This document shows positions 51,567 to 60,629 of a stretch of DNA of 64,000 nt, piece after piece. Position 1 is the stretch's first letter; every line of letters begins with the position of its first letter. The position numbers were made by a program, and so were the translations under genes. A model generated the notes under the pieces. It saw only the letters and a program-made list of their open reading frames with translations, ran no database searches and had not been told where the DNA came from. This DNA is from Arthrobacter sp. S39 (GTDB lineage: Bacteria; Actinomycetota; Actinomycetes; Actinomycetales; Micrococcaceae): positions 99,247-163,246 of the forward strand of contig NZ_SIHX01000010.1 of NCBI RefSeq assembly GCF_004320525.1. Direction: 5' to 3'.

Positions 51567-52202
51567 ATGGACGATACAACAGCAGCGGCGTCATCAGCAA
51601 CTCTGATGGTGGACCTGATCATTTCCCTGGACGGCTATGCCTCAGCCGAGGGGTGGCCCGGGTGGTGGGGCCTGGAGGGTCCGGAATACCTGGCCTGGCT
51701 GGGGCAGGAGGGGGAAAAGGACTACACCTTCCTTCTCGGGGCGAACACCTACCGGCTGATGTCCGGCATGTCGGAGGAAGCCGCGGCTGAGGGCTCAGGC
51801 TTCACCGAGAATGAGGGGGCCAGCCTTTCCGGTCTGGCCGCCGTCCCCAAGGTGGTCTTCTCCTCCACCCTGCAGGCGCCCCTGGCATGGCCGAACTCGA
51901 CGCTGGTCACCGGTGACGCGGTTAAAGCTGTGGCGGAGATGAAACGGACCGGGACCGGGACCGTGAGCACCCTCGGCAGCCTCAGCCTCTGCCGGTCCTT
52001 GCTGGCTGCTGGGCTCGTCGACAGGTTCCGGCTGGTGGTCTTCCCGGTGATCACTGGCCGTACCGGGAAGGAACGGATTTACGACGGCTATCCGGACGTC
52101 GCGCTCGAGATGGTGGACAGCAGGACCTTCGACGGCCGGCTCCAGCTGCTCGAGTACGTGCCCACCCTGCTCAACGGTCCGCCGGGCACCGGCCCGGCCT
52201 GA
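51567..52202 (+). CDS. Dihydrofolate reductase family protein (RibD C-terminal type)
   Basis: This is a 211-residue NADPH-binding reductase-fold protein. The N-terminal VDLIISLDGYASAE, the LGANTYRLM region and the ISTLGSLSLCRSLLAAGL segment match RibD_C/YyaP proteins. GAGGAG lies six bases upstream of the ATG at 51567; a longer start at 51528 is less supported. These proteins are generally uncharacterised reductases, not true folate enzymes. Confidence 0.85.
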   Translation: MDDTTAAASSATLMVDLIISLDGYASAEGWPGWWGLEGPEYLAWLGQEGEKDYTFLLGANTYRLMSGMSEEAAAEGSGFTENEGASLSGLAAVPKVVFSSTLQAPLAWPNSTLVTGDAVKAVAEMKRTGTGTVSTLGSLSLCRSLLAAGLVDRFRLVVFPVITGRTGKERIYDGYPDVALEMVDSRTFDGRLQLLEYVPTLLNGPPGTGPA

Positions 52203-52244
52203 GTCCGTCCGTGGACGCCAATCTCCCGCATCAGTCCGCTCGCC

Positions 52245-53426
52245 TCAATCACGGGCTTCTACGGTGACGGTCCGGGGTGCCTGGAAGGACAGGAGCCTGA
52301 TCCAGTCTGGCTGGCAGTCCTGCAGCTGCACTTCCGGCAGGGCAAGGGCGGCTTCCTGGACAACGATGGCGGCCTCCAGCTCTGCGAGCTTGGCCCCGAG
52401 GCAGCGGTGGATGCCCGACCCAAACACCAGGCCAGGTCCCGTGATTTGGCCCGGCCGGGCGGCCTGCGACGGCAACGAGAAGCCACCTGTTCCGGCCGGT
52501 GCGGTGATGCGGTTGCCGCTGAGTTCGAGGAGGATTTCGGTGCCGGCGGGGATCAGGCCGTCACCGAGCTTCGTCTCGTGGGCGGCTACCCGGCGCCAGG
52601 TGGGGACCGATGATTCGGTGGCCAGCACGTGCCGGACCATGGTCCTGGAACCGGCTTCGGTGGCTGCGTCCTTCCAGCTGACAGGCGAGGAACCCTCCAG
52701 GAGGCGGAACAGGGTGGTGCTGATCAGCTGGGTGGTGGTTTCCTGGCCGGCGATCAGCAGGAAGTAACCCAGCGAACACAGTTCCGGCGTGGACAGGCCG
52801 TGTCCGGCCAAGGATTTGAACAGATTGCGCCCCGGAGCCGCCACAGATTCCGCTACGAACTGCCGCAGCCAGACGTAGAAATCAGCGGCGCTGTGGGCCA
52901 GTTCGAGCTGCCGGTCCTCGTCCGGCCAGCCCCAGAACAGTTCCATGGACTCAAGGCCCCACCGCTTGAGGTCAGCAAGGTCCCGGACGGGCAGCCCCAG
53001 GAGCTCAAGCATCACCACCGCCGGCGGAAACGCCGCGACAGCCTGCACGAGGTCCACCTGGCCGGAAGCACCGAGACCGTCCGCGGCGTCCCCTGCCGCT
53101 TCCCTTGCCAGTTCCCGGATCCGCGGTTCCATGGCTGCCACGGTGGCCGGGGTGAAGAAACCCGCCACGACCTTGCGGATCCCGGAGTGTGTGTCGGTGT
53201 CGTTGCTCGCCAACACGGGCGGCAGTGCAAAGCGCACCCGCTGCAGCACGCGCAAGGCAGGTCCTGTCAGGGGCGTCACGGCCACCAGGGCATTCGCGGG
53301 GCTGAAGTCGGCTGGCCGGTGCAGCACGTCACGGACCGCGTCAGGGTTACGCACCTCGAGGTACGGGCAGCGCGCCTGTCCTGAGCTTTCCGCCAGCGGG
53401 GCTGCCGCCGTCATCGCCGGGTTCAT
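52245..53426 (-). CDS. Cytochrome P450 at the end of the biotin operon, lacking the ExxR motif
   Basis: This is a 393-residue bacterial P450. The heme loop FGSGIHRCLGAKLAELE holds the thiolate Cys342, and the I-helix oxygen-binding motif is AGQETT (226-231). The K-helix position that should be E-x-x-R reads His266-Val-Leu-Ala269 in VRHVLATESSVPTWRR, so both near-universal residues are absent; the nearby PERF-type segment is also unrecognisable. The start overlaps the bioD stop by four bases, so it is in the bio operon. A BioI-like role making pimelate from fatty acyl chains is an attractive guess; catalytic competence is uncertain. Confidence 0.85.
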   Translation of the reverse strand: MNPAMTAAAPLAESSGQARCPYLEVRNPDAVRDVLHRPADFSPANALVAVTPLTGPALRVLQRVRFALPPVLASNDTDTHSGIRKVVAGFFTPATVAAMEPRIRELAREAAGDAADGLGASGQVDLVQAVAAFPPAVVMLELLGLPVRDLADLKRWGLESMELFWGWPDEDRQLELAHSAADFYVWLRQFVAESVAAPGRNLFKSLAGHGLSTPELCSLGYFLLIAGQETTTQLISTTLFRLLEGSSPVSWKDAATEAGSRTMVRHVLATESSVPTWRRVAAHETKLGDGLIPAGTEILLELSGNRITAPAGTGGFSLPSQAARPGQITGPGLVFGSGIHRCLGAKLAELEAAIVVQEAALALPEVQLQDCQPDWIRLLSFQAPRTVTVEARD

Positions 53427-54100
53427 GCGGGCAGGCCGTTCAGCCAGGCCGGTGCGCCGGTCCGGAAATCGGCCGGGGACAGTTCCGCCGCCTGCTCCGG
53501 GAGGGCGCCAAGGAAAGGCACCCGCAGCGACCCGAGCACCTGCCGGTTGCTGTGGTGCACACTTTCGGGGCTAACGGGCCAGCTCCCGAGCACCAGCCCC
53601 AGGACCTGCAGTTCCCGGGCAGCCAGTGCTTCGAGGGTCAGTGCGGTGTGGTTCAGGGTCCCGAGCCCCGGGCGGGCAACGAGGACAAATGCCGCCGCCA
53701 GAATGGCTCCGAGGTCCGCCAGGGTGCCGCCGTCGGAATCCAGTTCCACCAGCAGGCCGCCTGCGCCCTCCACCAGGACGTGGTCGTGCGTCGCCGCTAG
53801 CTCGCGGACCCGCCCGGCGTGCGCTGCAAGCGGGGGAAGCTGCTTTCTGTCGACGGCGGCAGCCGCGACAGGTGCCAGGGGCTGCTGCAGGACCACCCCG
53901 GTTTCCGCCGTCACTGTGCCGGCGAGCCGGACAATTTCGGCTGTATCGGAGTCGCCGTCGGCGGCTCCTGACTGGCACGGTTTGTACACCGCCACGCTGC
54001 GGCCGGTTCCGTGCAGGACGGCAGCGAGGGCCGCCGTCGTGATGGTTTTTCCGACCCCGGTGTCCGTTCCGGTGACCAGGATGATGCCGGGCAGGTTCAT
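53423..54100 (-). CDS. bioD: Dethiobiotin synthase
   Basis: This is a 225-residue ATP-dependent carboxylase-type enzyme, closing the ureido ring on 7,8-diaminopelargonate. The P-loop ILVTGTDTGVGKTITTAAL, the KPCQSG substrate motif and the VEGAGGLLVELD segment are diagnostic. I use the ATG at 54100, which overlaps the bioF stop. It sits between bioF and the P450, each with four-base overlaps. Confidence 0.95.
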   Translation of the reverse strand: MNLPGIILVTGTDTGVGKTITTAALAAVLHGTGRSVAVYKPCQSGAADGDSDTAEIVRLAGTVTAETGVVLQQPLAPVAAAAVDRKQLPPLAAHAGRVRELAATHDHVLVEGAGGLLVELDSDGGTLADLGAILAAAFVLVARPGLGTLNHTALTLEALAARELQVLGLVLGSWPVSPESVHHSNRQVLGSLRVPFLGALPEQAAELSPADFRTGAPAWLNGLPA

Positions 54101-55296
54101 GCAGGTTCCTCCAAAATGCCGCGCAGCACTGCGCAGCTCTCTTCTATTTCCGCAGGGGTCAGGGTGGCGCGGGCGGTGAGCCGCAGCCGTGAGATCCCGT
54201 CCGGAACGGACGGCGGGCGGAAGCATCCGACCCGGACGCCGGCCGCGCGCGCGGCACCGGCGGCCGCCAGCGCTGATTCGGCGGACGGCATGGGGATGGA
54301 CTGCACGGCCCCCGCTGTTTGCTCGACGGCGGGCCGGTCGACGGCGGCCCGGTCGACGCCGGCACCGCGGATCCCCAAGGCCGGGGCGAGCCCGGCGGCC
54401 AGCGCCGCAGCGTTGGTTCGGACGGCTTCCGCCCGCCAGGGCTCATCCCGGATGATCCGCACCGCGGCGAGGGCGGCCGCGGCGGAGGCAGGCGCCAGAC
54501 CGGTGTCGAAGATGAAGCCCCGCGCCCGGTTGACGAGGTGTTCCCGCAGCAACGGTGACCCCAGGACCGCGCCGCCCTGGCTGCCCAACGCCTTGGACAG
54601 CGTCGCGGTCACGACCACGTTCGGATGCCCGGCCAGGGCTGTCCCGGCAACCGAGCCGCGGCCCTGGAACGTCCCGGTGCCAGTGACTCCCAGGCTGTGC
54701 GCCTCGTCGATCAGGAGCACAGCGTCGTGCTCCGTTGCCAGGGCGAGAAGGGCGGCGAGCGGGGCTTCGTCGCCCAGGACGCTGTAGAGGGATTCGACGG
54801 CGATCAGCGCGCGGGGTTCCGCCCGGTCGGCCAGCAACCGGCCGGCGTCCACCACGCTGTTGTGGGTGAACGATTCGGTCCGGGACCGGCTGAGGCGGAA
54901 GCCGTCGATCATCGAGGCATGGCAGTGTTCGTCCGCGACAATCAGGGTCCCGGGTCCGCCGAGCGCCGTGATCACACCGATGTTGGCCAGATAGCCGGAC
55001 GAGAACACGAGCGACGTTTCCATCCCGGCCAGGGCCGCAAGTTCCTGCTCGAGGTCCAGATGCAGCCGGGTGGTTCCGGCCACCAGGCGGGAGGATGTCG
55101 CACCTGCGCCCCACTGCCAGGCCGCTGCCGCAGCTGCCGCGGCAAGCCGCGGGTCCGCCGCGAGGCCCAGGTAGTCGTTGCTGGCCAGGTCGATGAACCG
55201 TTCGTCCGCGTCACGGGGGAGCGGGCGGCGGACCAGGCCACGGCGGTCCCGGACGGCGGCCTGCCGTTCGAGCCACTGGGTCATGGAGTTGCTCAT
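54097..55296 (-). CDS. bioF: 8-amino-7-oxononanoate synthase
   Basis: This is a 399-residue PLP enzyme condensing pimeloyl thioester with alanine. Features are DLASNDYLGLAADPRL near the start, the GSGATSSRLVAGT-like segment, ALIAVESLYSVLGDEAPL and the PLP-lysine motif TATLSKALGSQGG. GGAGG precedes the ATG, which overlaps the bioA stop. Its substrate pimeloyl-ACP/CoA must come from a source not encoded here by bioC/bioH. Confidence 0.95.
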   Translation of the reverse strand: MSNSMTQWLERQAAVRDRRGLVRRPLPRDADERFIDLASNDYLGLAADPRLAAAAAAAAWQWGAGATSSRLVAGTTRLHLDLEQELAALAGMETSLVFSSGYLANIGVITALGGPGTLIVADEHCHASMIDGFRLSRSRTESFTHNSVVDAGRLLADRAEPRALIAVESLYSVLGDEAPLAALLALATEHDAVLLIDEAHSLGVTGTGTFQGRGSVAGTALAGHPNVVVTATLSKALGSQGGAVLGSPLLREHLVNRARGFIFDTGLAPASAAAALAAVRIIRDEPWRAEAVRTNAAALAAGLAPALGIRGAGVDRAAVDRPAVEQTAGAVQSIPMPSAESALAAAGAARAAGVRVGCFRPPSVPDGISRLRLTARATLTPAEIEESCAVLRGILEEPA

Positions 55297-56669
55297 GCCG
55301 CTCCTCCGGACCGTGCAGCGCCTCCAGCCAGTGCCGGGACGCGCCCGTGGACTTCGGCGATGGCCGCCGTCATGCCCGCGGTGATCTGCTCTATGTCGGC
55401 GGCGGTGCTGATGTACGGGGGCATGGTGTAGACGAGGTTCCGGAATGGCCGGACCCAGACACCGTGCCGGATCGCCGCGGCGGTCACCGCCGTGACGTCG
55501 ACGGCGTTGTGCAGCTCAATGACTCCGACGGCGCCGATGGTGCGGACATCCCGGACGGCCTCGAGGTCACGGGCGGAGGCGAGTCCAGAATGCAGGCCAG
55601 CTCCGATCCGCGCCACATCGGCACGCCAGGCGCCGTCGCCGATGATGCCGAGGCTGGCGTTCGCTACCGCGCATGCCAGCGGGTTGCCCATGAACGTGGG
55701 GCCGTGCAGCAGCGCCCCGGCCTGGCCGCCGGAAACCGTCGCCGCGACCTCCGCTGTGCAGAGCATGGCGGCGAGGGTGAGGTACCCGCCGGTGAGGGCC
55801 TTGCCGCCGCACATGATGTCGGGCATGACACCGGCGTGATCGGCCGCGAACAGCTCGCCGGTGCGCCCGAACCCAGTCGCGATTTCGTCAAAGATGAGCA
55901 GCAGCCCGTGCCGGTCAGCTACCTGCCTCAGGACTGTCAGGCATTCGGCCGGGTAGGCGTGCATCCCGCCGGCACCCTGCAGGACCGGTTCAACGATGAT
56001 CGCGGCGAGTTCCCCCGAATGCATAGCCGCGATATCCGCCAGGCCGGCTGCCCATGCCTGCACGGATTCGGGCGTGGCTGACGACGCTGCCGGCGGACGC
56101 GGCGCAAAGACATTGCCGGCCAGGAGGCCCGGAAACGCTGAGTGCATCCCGTCCACGGGATCGCAGACGCCCATCGCTGCGAACGTGTCGCCGTGGTATC
56201 CGCCGCGGATGCTCAGGAACCGCTGCCTCTGCGGGTGCCCGGACGCGGTCTGGAACTGCACCGCCAGCTTCAGCGCAACTTCAACGGCCACCGAACCCGA
56301 ATCCGCAAGGAACACCCGCTCCAAACGGGGCCGCCCGGGTGCAGACGGGGCCATGTCCACCAGCCGCTCGGCAAGTTCCACCGCGGGGGCGTGTGTAAGG
56401 CCGCCGAACATCACATGGCTGAAACTCCGCAACTGCCGTTGGGCGGCAGCGTCCAGTACCGGGTGGCGGTAGCCGTGGATCACCGACCACCATGACGACA
56501 TCGCATCCACCACCTCATGGCGGGTGCCGTCCTCGCCCCGAAGCCGCAGCCGCACGCCGTCGGCCGCTTCAACCTCCCACAGCGGAAGGTCCGGGGACGC
56601 GGGCGCGTACGGGTGCCACAACCGTGCCCGGTCCCGCCCGATCAGGCCAGGCTGCGCCCCGCCGCTCAT
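55293..56669 (-). CDS. bioA: Adenosylmethionine-8-amino-7-oxononanoate aminotransferase
   Basis: This is a 458-residue class III aminotransferase. The motifs are LWHPYAPA at the N-terminus, VDAMSSWWSVIHGYRHP, FLSIRGGYHGDTFAAMGVCDP, LIFDEIATGFGRTGELFA and the PLP-lysine GGKALTGGYLTLAA. It transfers an amino group from SAM to make 7,8-diaminopelargonate. I start at the ATG at 56669, which overlaps the stop of the small upstream gene. The frame extends further upstream without homology. Confidence 0.95.
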   Translation of the reverse strand: MSGGAQPGLIGRDRARLWHPYAPASPDLPLWEVEAADGVRLRLRGEDGTRHEVVDAMSSWWSVIHGYRHPVLDAAAQRQLRSFSHVMFGGLTHAPAVELAERLVDMAPSAPGRPRLERVFLADSGSVAVEVALKLAVQFQTASGHPQRQRFLSIRGGYHGDTFAAMGVCDPVDGMHSAFPGLLAGNVFAPRPPAASSATPESVQAWAAGLADIAAMHSGELAAIIVEPVLQGAGGMHAYPAECLTVLRQVADRHGLLLIFDEIATGFGRTGELFAADHAGVMPDIMCGGKALTGGYLTLAAMLCTAEVAATVSGGQAGALLHGPTFMGNPLACAVANASLGIIGDGAWRADVARIGAGLHSGLASARDLEAVRDVRTIGAVGVIELHNAVDVTAVTAAAIRHGVWVRPFRNLVYTMPPYISTAADIEQITAGMTAAIAEVHGRVPALAGGAARSGGAA

Positions 56670-57028
56670 GGTGCAAACACCCCGTGGCGGGAACATTCCG
56701 CCGACCAGCCCAGCGGCGTCACCTGGACCTTCATCCGGCGCTGGCAGTCGGCGCAGTACCGCGGCGGTTCCATCGCGAGGTGTTCGGCGCAGCTGCGGTG
56801 AGCGTCCGACGCCGGGCCGGCGCCGCCGTCGGACGGTCCACCGCAGTGTCCGCAGAACTGAGCGGTGGCTGCGCCCACTGCAGTGCCGGTGGTCGAGCTT
56901 GTCGAAACTGGGGCCACGACCGCCGGGTTCCCTGTCCGAGGGCCCACGCCGGCGAGGGACCCAGCCAGAGCTTGCGAAGGCTGGGAGCCGGCGGGGACTT
57001 GCGAGGTTAGGGAGCGGTTGGGGATCAT
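56666..57028 (-). CDS. Biotin synthase auxiliary protein (BsaP-like)
   Basis: This is a 120-residue small protein with six cysteines (59, 62, 80, 92, 95, 112) grouped in QFCGHCGG, YCADCQRRMKVQV and AECSRHGVF. The layout matches the small cysteine-rich protein encoded next to bioB in actinobacteria and described as an iron-sulfur auxiliary factor for biotin synthase in mycobacteria. The first ~55 residues are low-complexity Ser/Pro/Ala. It lies exactly between bioB and bioA with four-base overlaps on both sides. The metal-cluster role is inferred from the family. Confidence 0.8.
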   Translation of the reverse strand: MIPNRSLTSQVPAGSQPSQALAGSLAGVGPRTGNPAVVAPVSTSSTTGTAVGAATAQFCGHCGGPSDGGAGPASDAHRSCAEHLAMEPPRYCADCQRRMKVQVTPLGWSAECSRHGVFAP

Positions 57029-58050
57029 AGCGTCTTCTGGAGTTCCTTGATGGGCATGTTCAGTTCGACCAGGAGGTTCAGGTCCGCGGTGGCCGGCCGG
57101 CCCAGGGTGGTGAGGTAGTTGCCGACGATGACGGCGTTGATGCCGCCCATCAGGCCTTCGCGGGTGCCGAGGTCGCCGAGGGTCAGTTCCCGGCCGCCGG
57201 CGTACCGCAGCACGGTGCGGGGCATGGCCAGCCTGAACGCGGCGATGGCGCGGAGGGCGTCCTTGCCGTCCATGATTCCTTGGTTTTCCAGCGGTGTGCC
57301 GGGGCGTGGGTTGAGGAAGTTCAGCGGGACTTCGTGCGGTTCCAAGGCGGCGAGCTGGGCCGCCAGTTCTGCGCGCTGTTCCAGGGATTCGCCCATGCCG
57401 ATCAGGGCGCCGCAGCACAGTTCCATGCCGGCGTCCTTGACCATGTTGCAGGTGTCGAGGCGTTCTTCGTAGCTGTGCGTGGTGACGACCTCCGGGAAGT
57501 AGCTGCGGGCTGTTTCGAGGTTGTGGTTGTAGCGGTGCACACCCCATTCCGCGAGCTGGTCCACCTGGCGCTGGGTGAGCATCCCCAGGGAGCACGCGAT
57601 GTTGATGTCCACTGCTTCGTTGATGCGGTCGATGGCGAACTTGATCTGGTTCATCAGTTTGATGTCGGGGCCGCGGACGGCGGCAACGATGCAGAACTCG
57701 GTGGCTCCCGTGGCGGCGGTCTCCTTCGCGGCCTTGACCAGTTCGGGGATGTCCAGCCAGACCCCGCGGACGGGCGAGTCGAACAGGCCTGACTGGCTGC
57801 AGAAATGGCAGTCCTCCGGGCAGCCGCCGGTCTTGATGGAGATGATGCCCTCCACCTCGACGTCCTCGCCGCAGTGCTTGAGCCGGACTTCGTGGGCGAG
57901 CTGCAGGGCTGCGGGCAGGTCGCTGTCCGGCAGCCGGAGGATTTCCAGGAGCTGGCTTTCGGACAGGCCGATGCCCTGATCCAGGACCTGGGTACGGGCG
58001 GTTTCGAGAATGGTGCCGGGTCCGGCCTGGAGGTCTGGCTGCATCGTCAT
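57025..58050 (-). CDS. bioB: Biotin synthase
   Basis: This is a 341-residue radical-SAM enzyme inserting sulfur into dethiobiotin. The SAM-cluster motif GCPEDCHFCSQSG has Cys77, Cys81 and Cys84; EFCIVAAVRGPD and YNHNLETARSYFPEVVTTHS follow the family. It also has NFLNPRPGTPLENQ and the C-terminal GGRELTLGDLG. AAGGA lies six bases before the ATG at 58050. It is the first gene of the six-gene biotin operon. Confidence 0.95.
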   Translation of the reverse strand: MTMQPDLQAGPGTILETARTQVLDQGIGLSESQLLEILRLPDSDLPAALQLAHEVRLKHCGEDVEVEGIISIKTGGCPEDCHFCSQSGLFDSPVRGVWLDIPELVKAAKETAATGATEFCIVAAVRGPDIKLMNQIKFAIDRINEAVDINIACSLGMLTQRQVDQLAEWGVHRYNHNLETARSYFPEVVTTHSYEERLDTCNMVKDAGMELCCGALIGMGESLEQRAELAAQLAALEPHEVPLNFLNPRPGTPLENQGIMDGKDALRAIAAFRLAMPRTVLRYAGGRELTLGDLGTREGLMGGINAVIVGNYLTTLGRPATADLNLLVELNMPIKELQKTL

Positions 58051-58312
58051 CGATAGTCCTTGGGGTGCGTAGCTGCGGATCTTTCTTCCGAACCGACGGT
58101 AGTTCCCTGTTGGACGCGGGATTTTGTGGGGTTTCGACAAGGTGGTGCAGCCGATATTGGACGGACCGGCTGCTGCGCCGAGAATGCCTGGTCGAACATG
58201 TGACACTCGGGTGGGCCGGGTGCTCGGAGCCTGACCGCCAGTGCCGGTCCGGCCTCCCAGGAATCTGCCAGGCGCGCTATGAGGGCGGCAACCGCGGGAG
58301 CAGAATGGATTC

Positions 58313-59974
58313 ATGGTCGACGCCGAAGTTTCCGCAGGCCTTGCGGAAGGGGAACGCCTCCTTGCGGCTGCCGACTGGGCAGCGGCGGCGGATGTGTTCG
58401 ACTCCGTGCTCGCAATCCATGACCATCCAACGGCCCACGATGGCCTTGCCACCGCAATGTGGTGGCTTCGGGACGTGGACCGGGCGGTTGCTGAGCGTAC
58501 AGCGGCCTACGCAGGCTTTCGCCGGCTCGGGCAGGATGCAAGGGCCTGCCGCTCGGCACTATGGCTTGCGCGCGAGTACGCAGAGTCGCTAGGAAACGCG
58601 TCAGTCAGCCGTGGTTGGCTTGCCCGGGCGGAGGGCCTCGCATCCCGCCTCCCTGACGGGGTTGATGGCGGATGGCTGGCCGTGACGCGTGGGCTGCTGC
58701 GCACTGACCCGGCGACGGCACGCGGAGACGCCCGGACCGCGCTGGCAGTTGCGCGCAGCTGCGGTGATCCGGATCTTGAGGCGACGGCCCTGGCGCTCCT
58801 GGGCCTGGGGACCATCGCCGCTGGCAACGTACCGGAGGGAATGACGCTGGTCGACGAGGCCATGGTGGTGGTAACTGCCGGCGAACTTCGCGACAAGGTA
58901 GTTTTTGGGGACATCTGCTGCATGGTTACACGGGCCAGCGAAGAGGCCTGCGACACCTCCCGCCTGGGCCATTGGAACAAGATCCTCCTGCGCTTTATGG
59001 AAGGTACGGGGCACCCTGCACTACTGGAATTCTGCGGCACATGCTGCGCGGAGATATTCCTCGCCTCAGGTGATATCCCTGGTGCGGAGGGCTGGCTGAG
59101 CAGGACGCTCCGCGAGCTGGAACAGGGCGGCCACCGTGCCCGGTGCGTGCACCCGGCGGCAAAGCTGGCGGAACTGCGTCTGCTGCAGGGACGTGTGGAG
59201 GAAGCTGGCCGGTTGCTCTCGGGCTTCGAAGACCGCCCCGATGCGCTGCGGGCGTCGGCTGCGGTCCGCCTGGCGGCCGGAGACACAGCTGTGGCCGCGG
59301 CGCTGCTGCACCGGCGGATCCGTCAGGTGGGTGAGGGGCTGCTCATCGTTCCGCTGCTCGCACTGCTTGCCGAGGTCGAGCTGGAACAAGGCGTGCCGGA
59401 CCAGGCCCTGGCAACGGCAGGGCGCCTGGACGGCGTCGCCGCCGCCACACGCTGGCCTCGCGCAATTGCGTCATCACACCTGACGGCCGGTCGCGTCGCG
59501 GCCGCCGTCGGCAATACTGCATCGGCGCAGGCGCGGCTCGACGCAGCGATCGCGATATTCGGCGAGCTGAACATGCCGCTGGAGGCCGCCAGGGCGCGAC
59601 TCGCACTGGCCGAAGCCTTGCGTGATTCGGATCGTGAGGTGGCCGTGCACGAGGCCGGCGTGGCCGTGGCGGCGTTCGACGAAACGGGTGCCAGCGGCCT
59701 GGCCGACAAAGCCGCTTCGCTCCTCCGCGCCCTGGGCGGCCCCGCCCGCACGGGGCCAAAGGCACTCGGCCTGCTGTCGCGGCGGGAACGCGAAGTACTC
59801 GCGCTGCTTGCCGAGGCCATGACGAATGCCGAAATCGCGGACCGTCTTTTCATCAGCGGCAAGACGGCCGAGCATCATGTGAGCAGCATCCTGGCCAAGC
59901 TGCAGGTGCGCAGCCGTGGTGAAGCCGCAGCTTTCGCCCTGCGCAACTCCTTCGTGGAACAGGACCACAAATAG
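58313..59974 (+). CDS. LuxR family regulator with TPR-like N-terminal domain
   Basis: This is a 553-residue regulator. The first ~480 residues are Ala/Leu-rich helical repeats of the tetratricopeptide type (for example LAREYAESLGNASVSRGWLA and LLRTDPATARGDARTALAVA). The C-terminal LuxR domain reads LLSRREREVLALLAEAMTNA and TAEHHVSSILAKLQVRSR. It lacks an N-terminal ATPase, so it is a shortened MalT-like layout. It is divergent from bioB and followed by an SRPBCC protein and a cupin in the same direction, which it may control. Confidence 0.87.
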   Translation: MVDAEVSAGLAEGERLLAAADWAAAADVFDSVLAIHDHPTAHDGLATAMWWLRDVDRAVAERTAAYAGFRRLGQDARACRSALWLAREYAESLGNASVSRGWLARAEGLASRLPDGVDGGWLAVTRGLLRTDPATARGDARTALAVARSCGDPDLEATALALLGLGTIAAGNVPEGMTLVDEAMVVVTAGELRDKVVFGDICCMVTRASEEACDTSRLGHWNKILLRFMEGTGHPALLEFCGTCCAEIFLASGDIPGAEGWLSRTLRELEQGGHRARCVHPAAKLAELRLLQGRVEEAGRLLSGFEDRPDALRASAAVRLAAGDTAVAAALLHRRIRQVGEGLLIVPLLALLAEVELEQGVPDQALATAGRLDGVAAATRWPRAIASSHLTAGRVAAAVGNTASAQARLDAAIAIFGELNMPLEAARARLALAEALRDSDREVAVHEAGVAVAAFDETGASGLADKAASLLRALGGPARTGPKALGLLSRREREVLALLAEAMTNAEIADRLFISGKTAEHHVSSILAKLQVRSRGEAAAFALRNSFVEQDHK

Positions 59975-60049
59975 GGGATTCTCCCCATCCTTTCCTAACG
60001 ACCGCAACGCATCCTTGGAGTGTCCGCAAGACATGCCAGGAGGTGCGGA

Positions 60050-60598
60050 ATGAGGCAGCAACGAACAGCAGCCAACGTCCTGAGGCGCGAGGTGACCGTG
60101 ACGGTCCGCGAACACAGCACCGCCCCGGCGCGGGCGGTTTTCGACGTCCTCGCTGACTTGCCCGGCCATCCCGGCTGGGGCGGCGCTGTGGCGACAACTC
60201 TGTTGTCCATGGAAGCCCCTCGAGGGCAGGCCGCGGCTGGGACGGAGTTCACCTCCACGGCCGAGGACGCCATACACCGGTTCCGGGACTCCTCCGTGGT
60301 TACAGAAGCCGTTCGACCCTCAAAATTCGAGTGGGTCACGGAGTCAGCACTGGAGTCCAAGAAGAACCGGACACCGGCGGACTGGCTCCTGGTGCACCGC
60401 TACGAAATTCGGCCGGACGGAACCCAGAGCCACGTCACCTACACATGGCGGCTGGTCCGCGCGACCGCGCTGCCCGGACTGTTGGCAATGTTTGGCATTC
60501 CCGTCCTGCGGTCACTTGCCGCGCGTGGGTGGGCGCGGGCAAGCAGGGCAGGTCTGCGGCGGCTCATTGCTGCAGCGGAAACCACGGCGCGGGCGTAA
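60050..60598 (+). CDS. SRPBCC (START/polyketide cyclase-like) family protein
   Basis: This is a 182-residue helix-grip protein with a hydrophobic pocket. The pattern VTVTVREHSTAPARAVFDVL, DLPGHPGWGG and the long C-terminal helix region after ALPGLLAMFGIPVLRSLAAR are typical. AGGAGG lies six bases upstream of the ATG. Members bind lipids, polyketides or hormones; the ligand here is unknown. It is between the LuxR regulator and the cupin gene. Confidence 0.82.
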   Translation: MRQQRTAANVLRREVTVTVREHSTAPARAVFDVLADLPGHPGWGGAVATTLLSMEAPRGQAAAGTEFTSTAEDAIHRFRDSSVVTEAVRPSKFEWVTESALESKKNRTPADWLLVHRYEIRPDGTQSHVTYTWRLVRATALPGLLAMFGIPVLRSLAARGWARASRAGLRRLIAAAETTARA

Positions 60599-60629
60599 CC
60601 CGCGCAACGAACAAGGAAGGAACAGGACG

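Noticed and set aside
58090..58105. GAAC-N8-GTTC as a BioQ-type biotin operator upstream of bioB
   Set aside because: The spacing and outer bases differ from the known BioQ site, and four-base arms are too short to be convincing in this composition.
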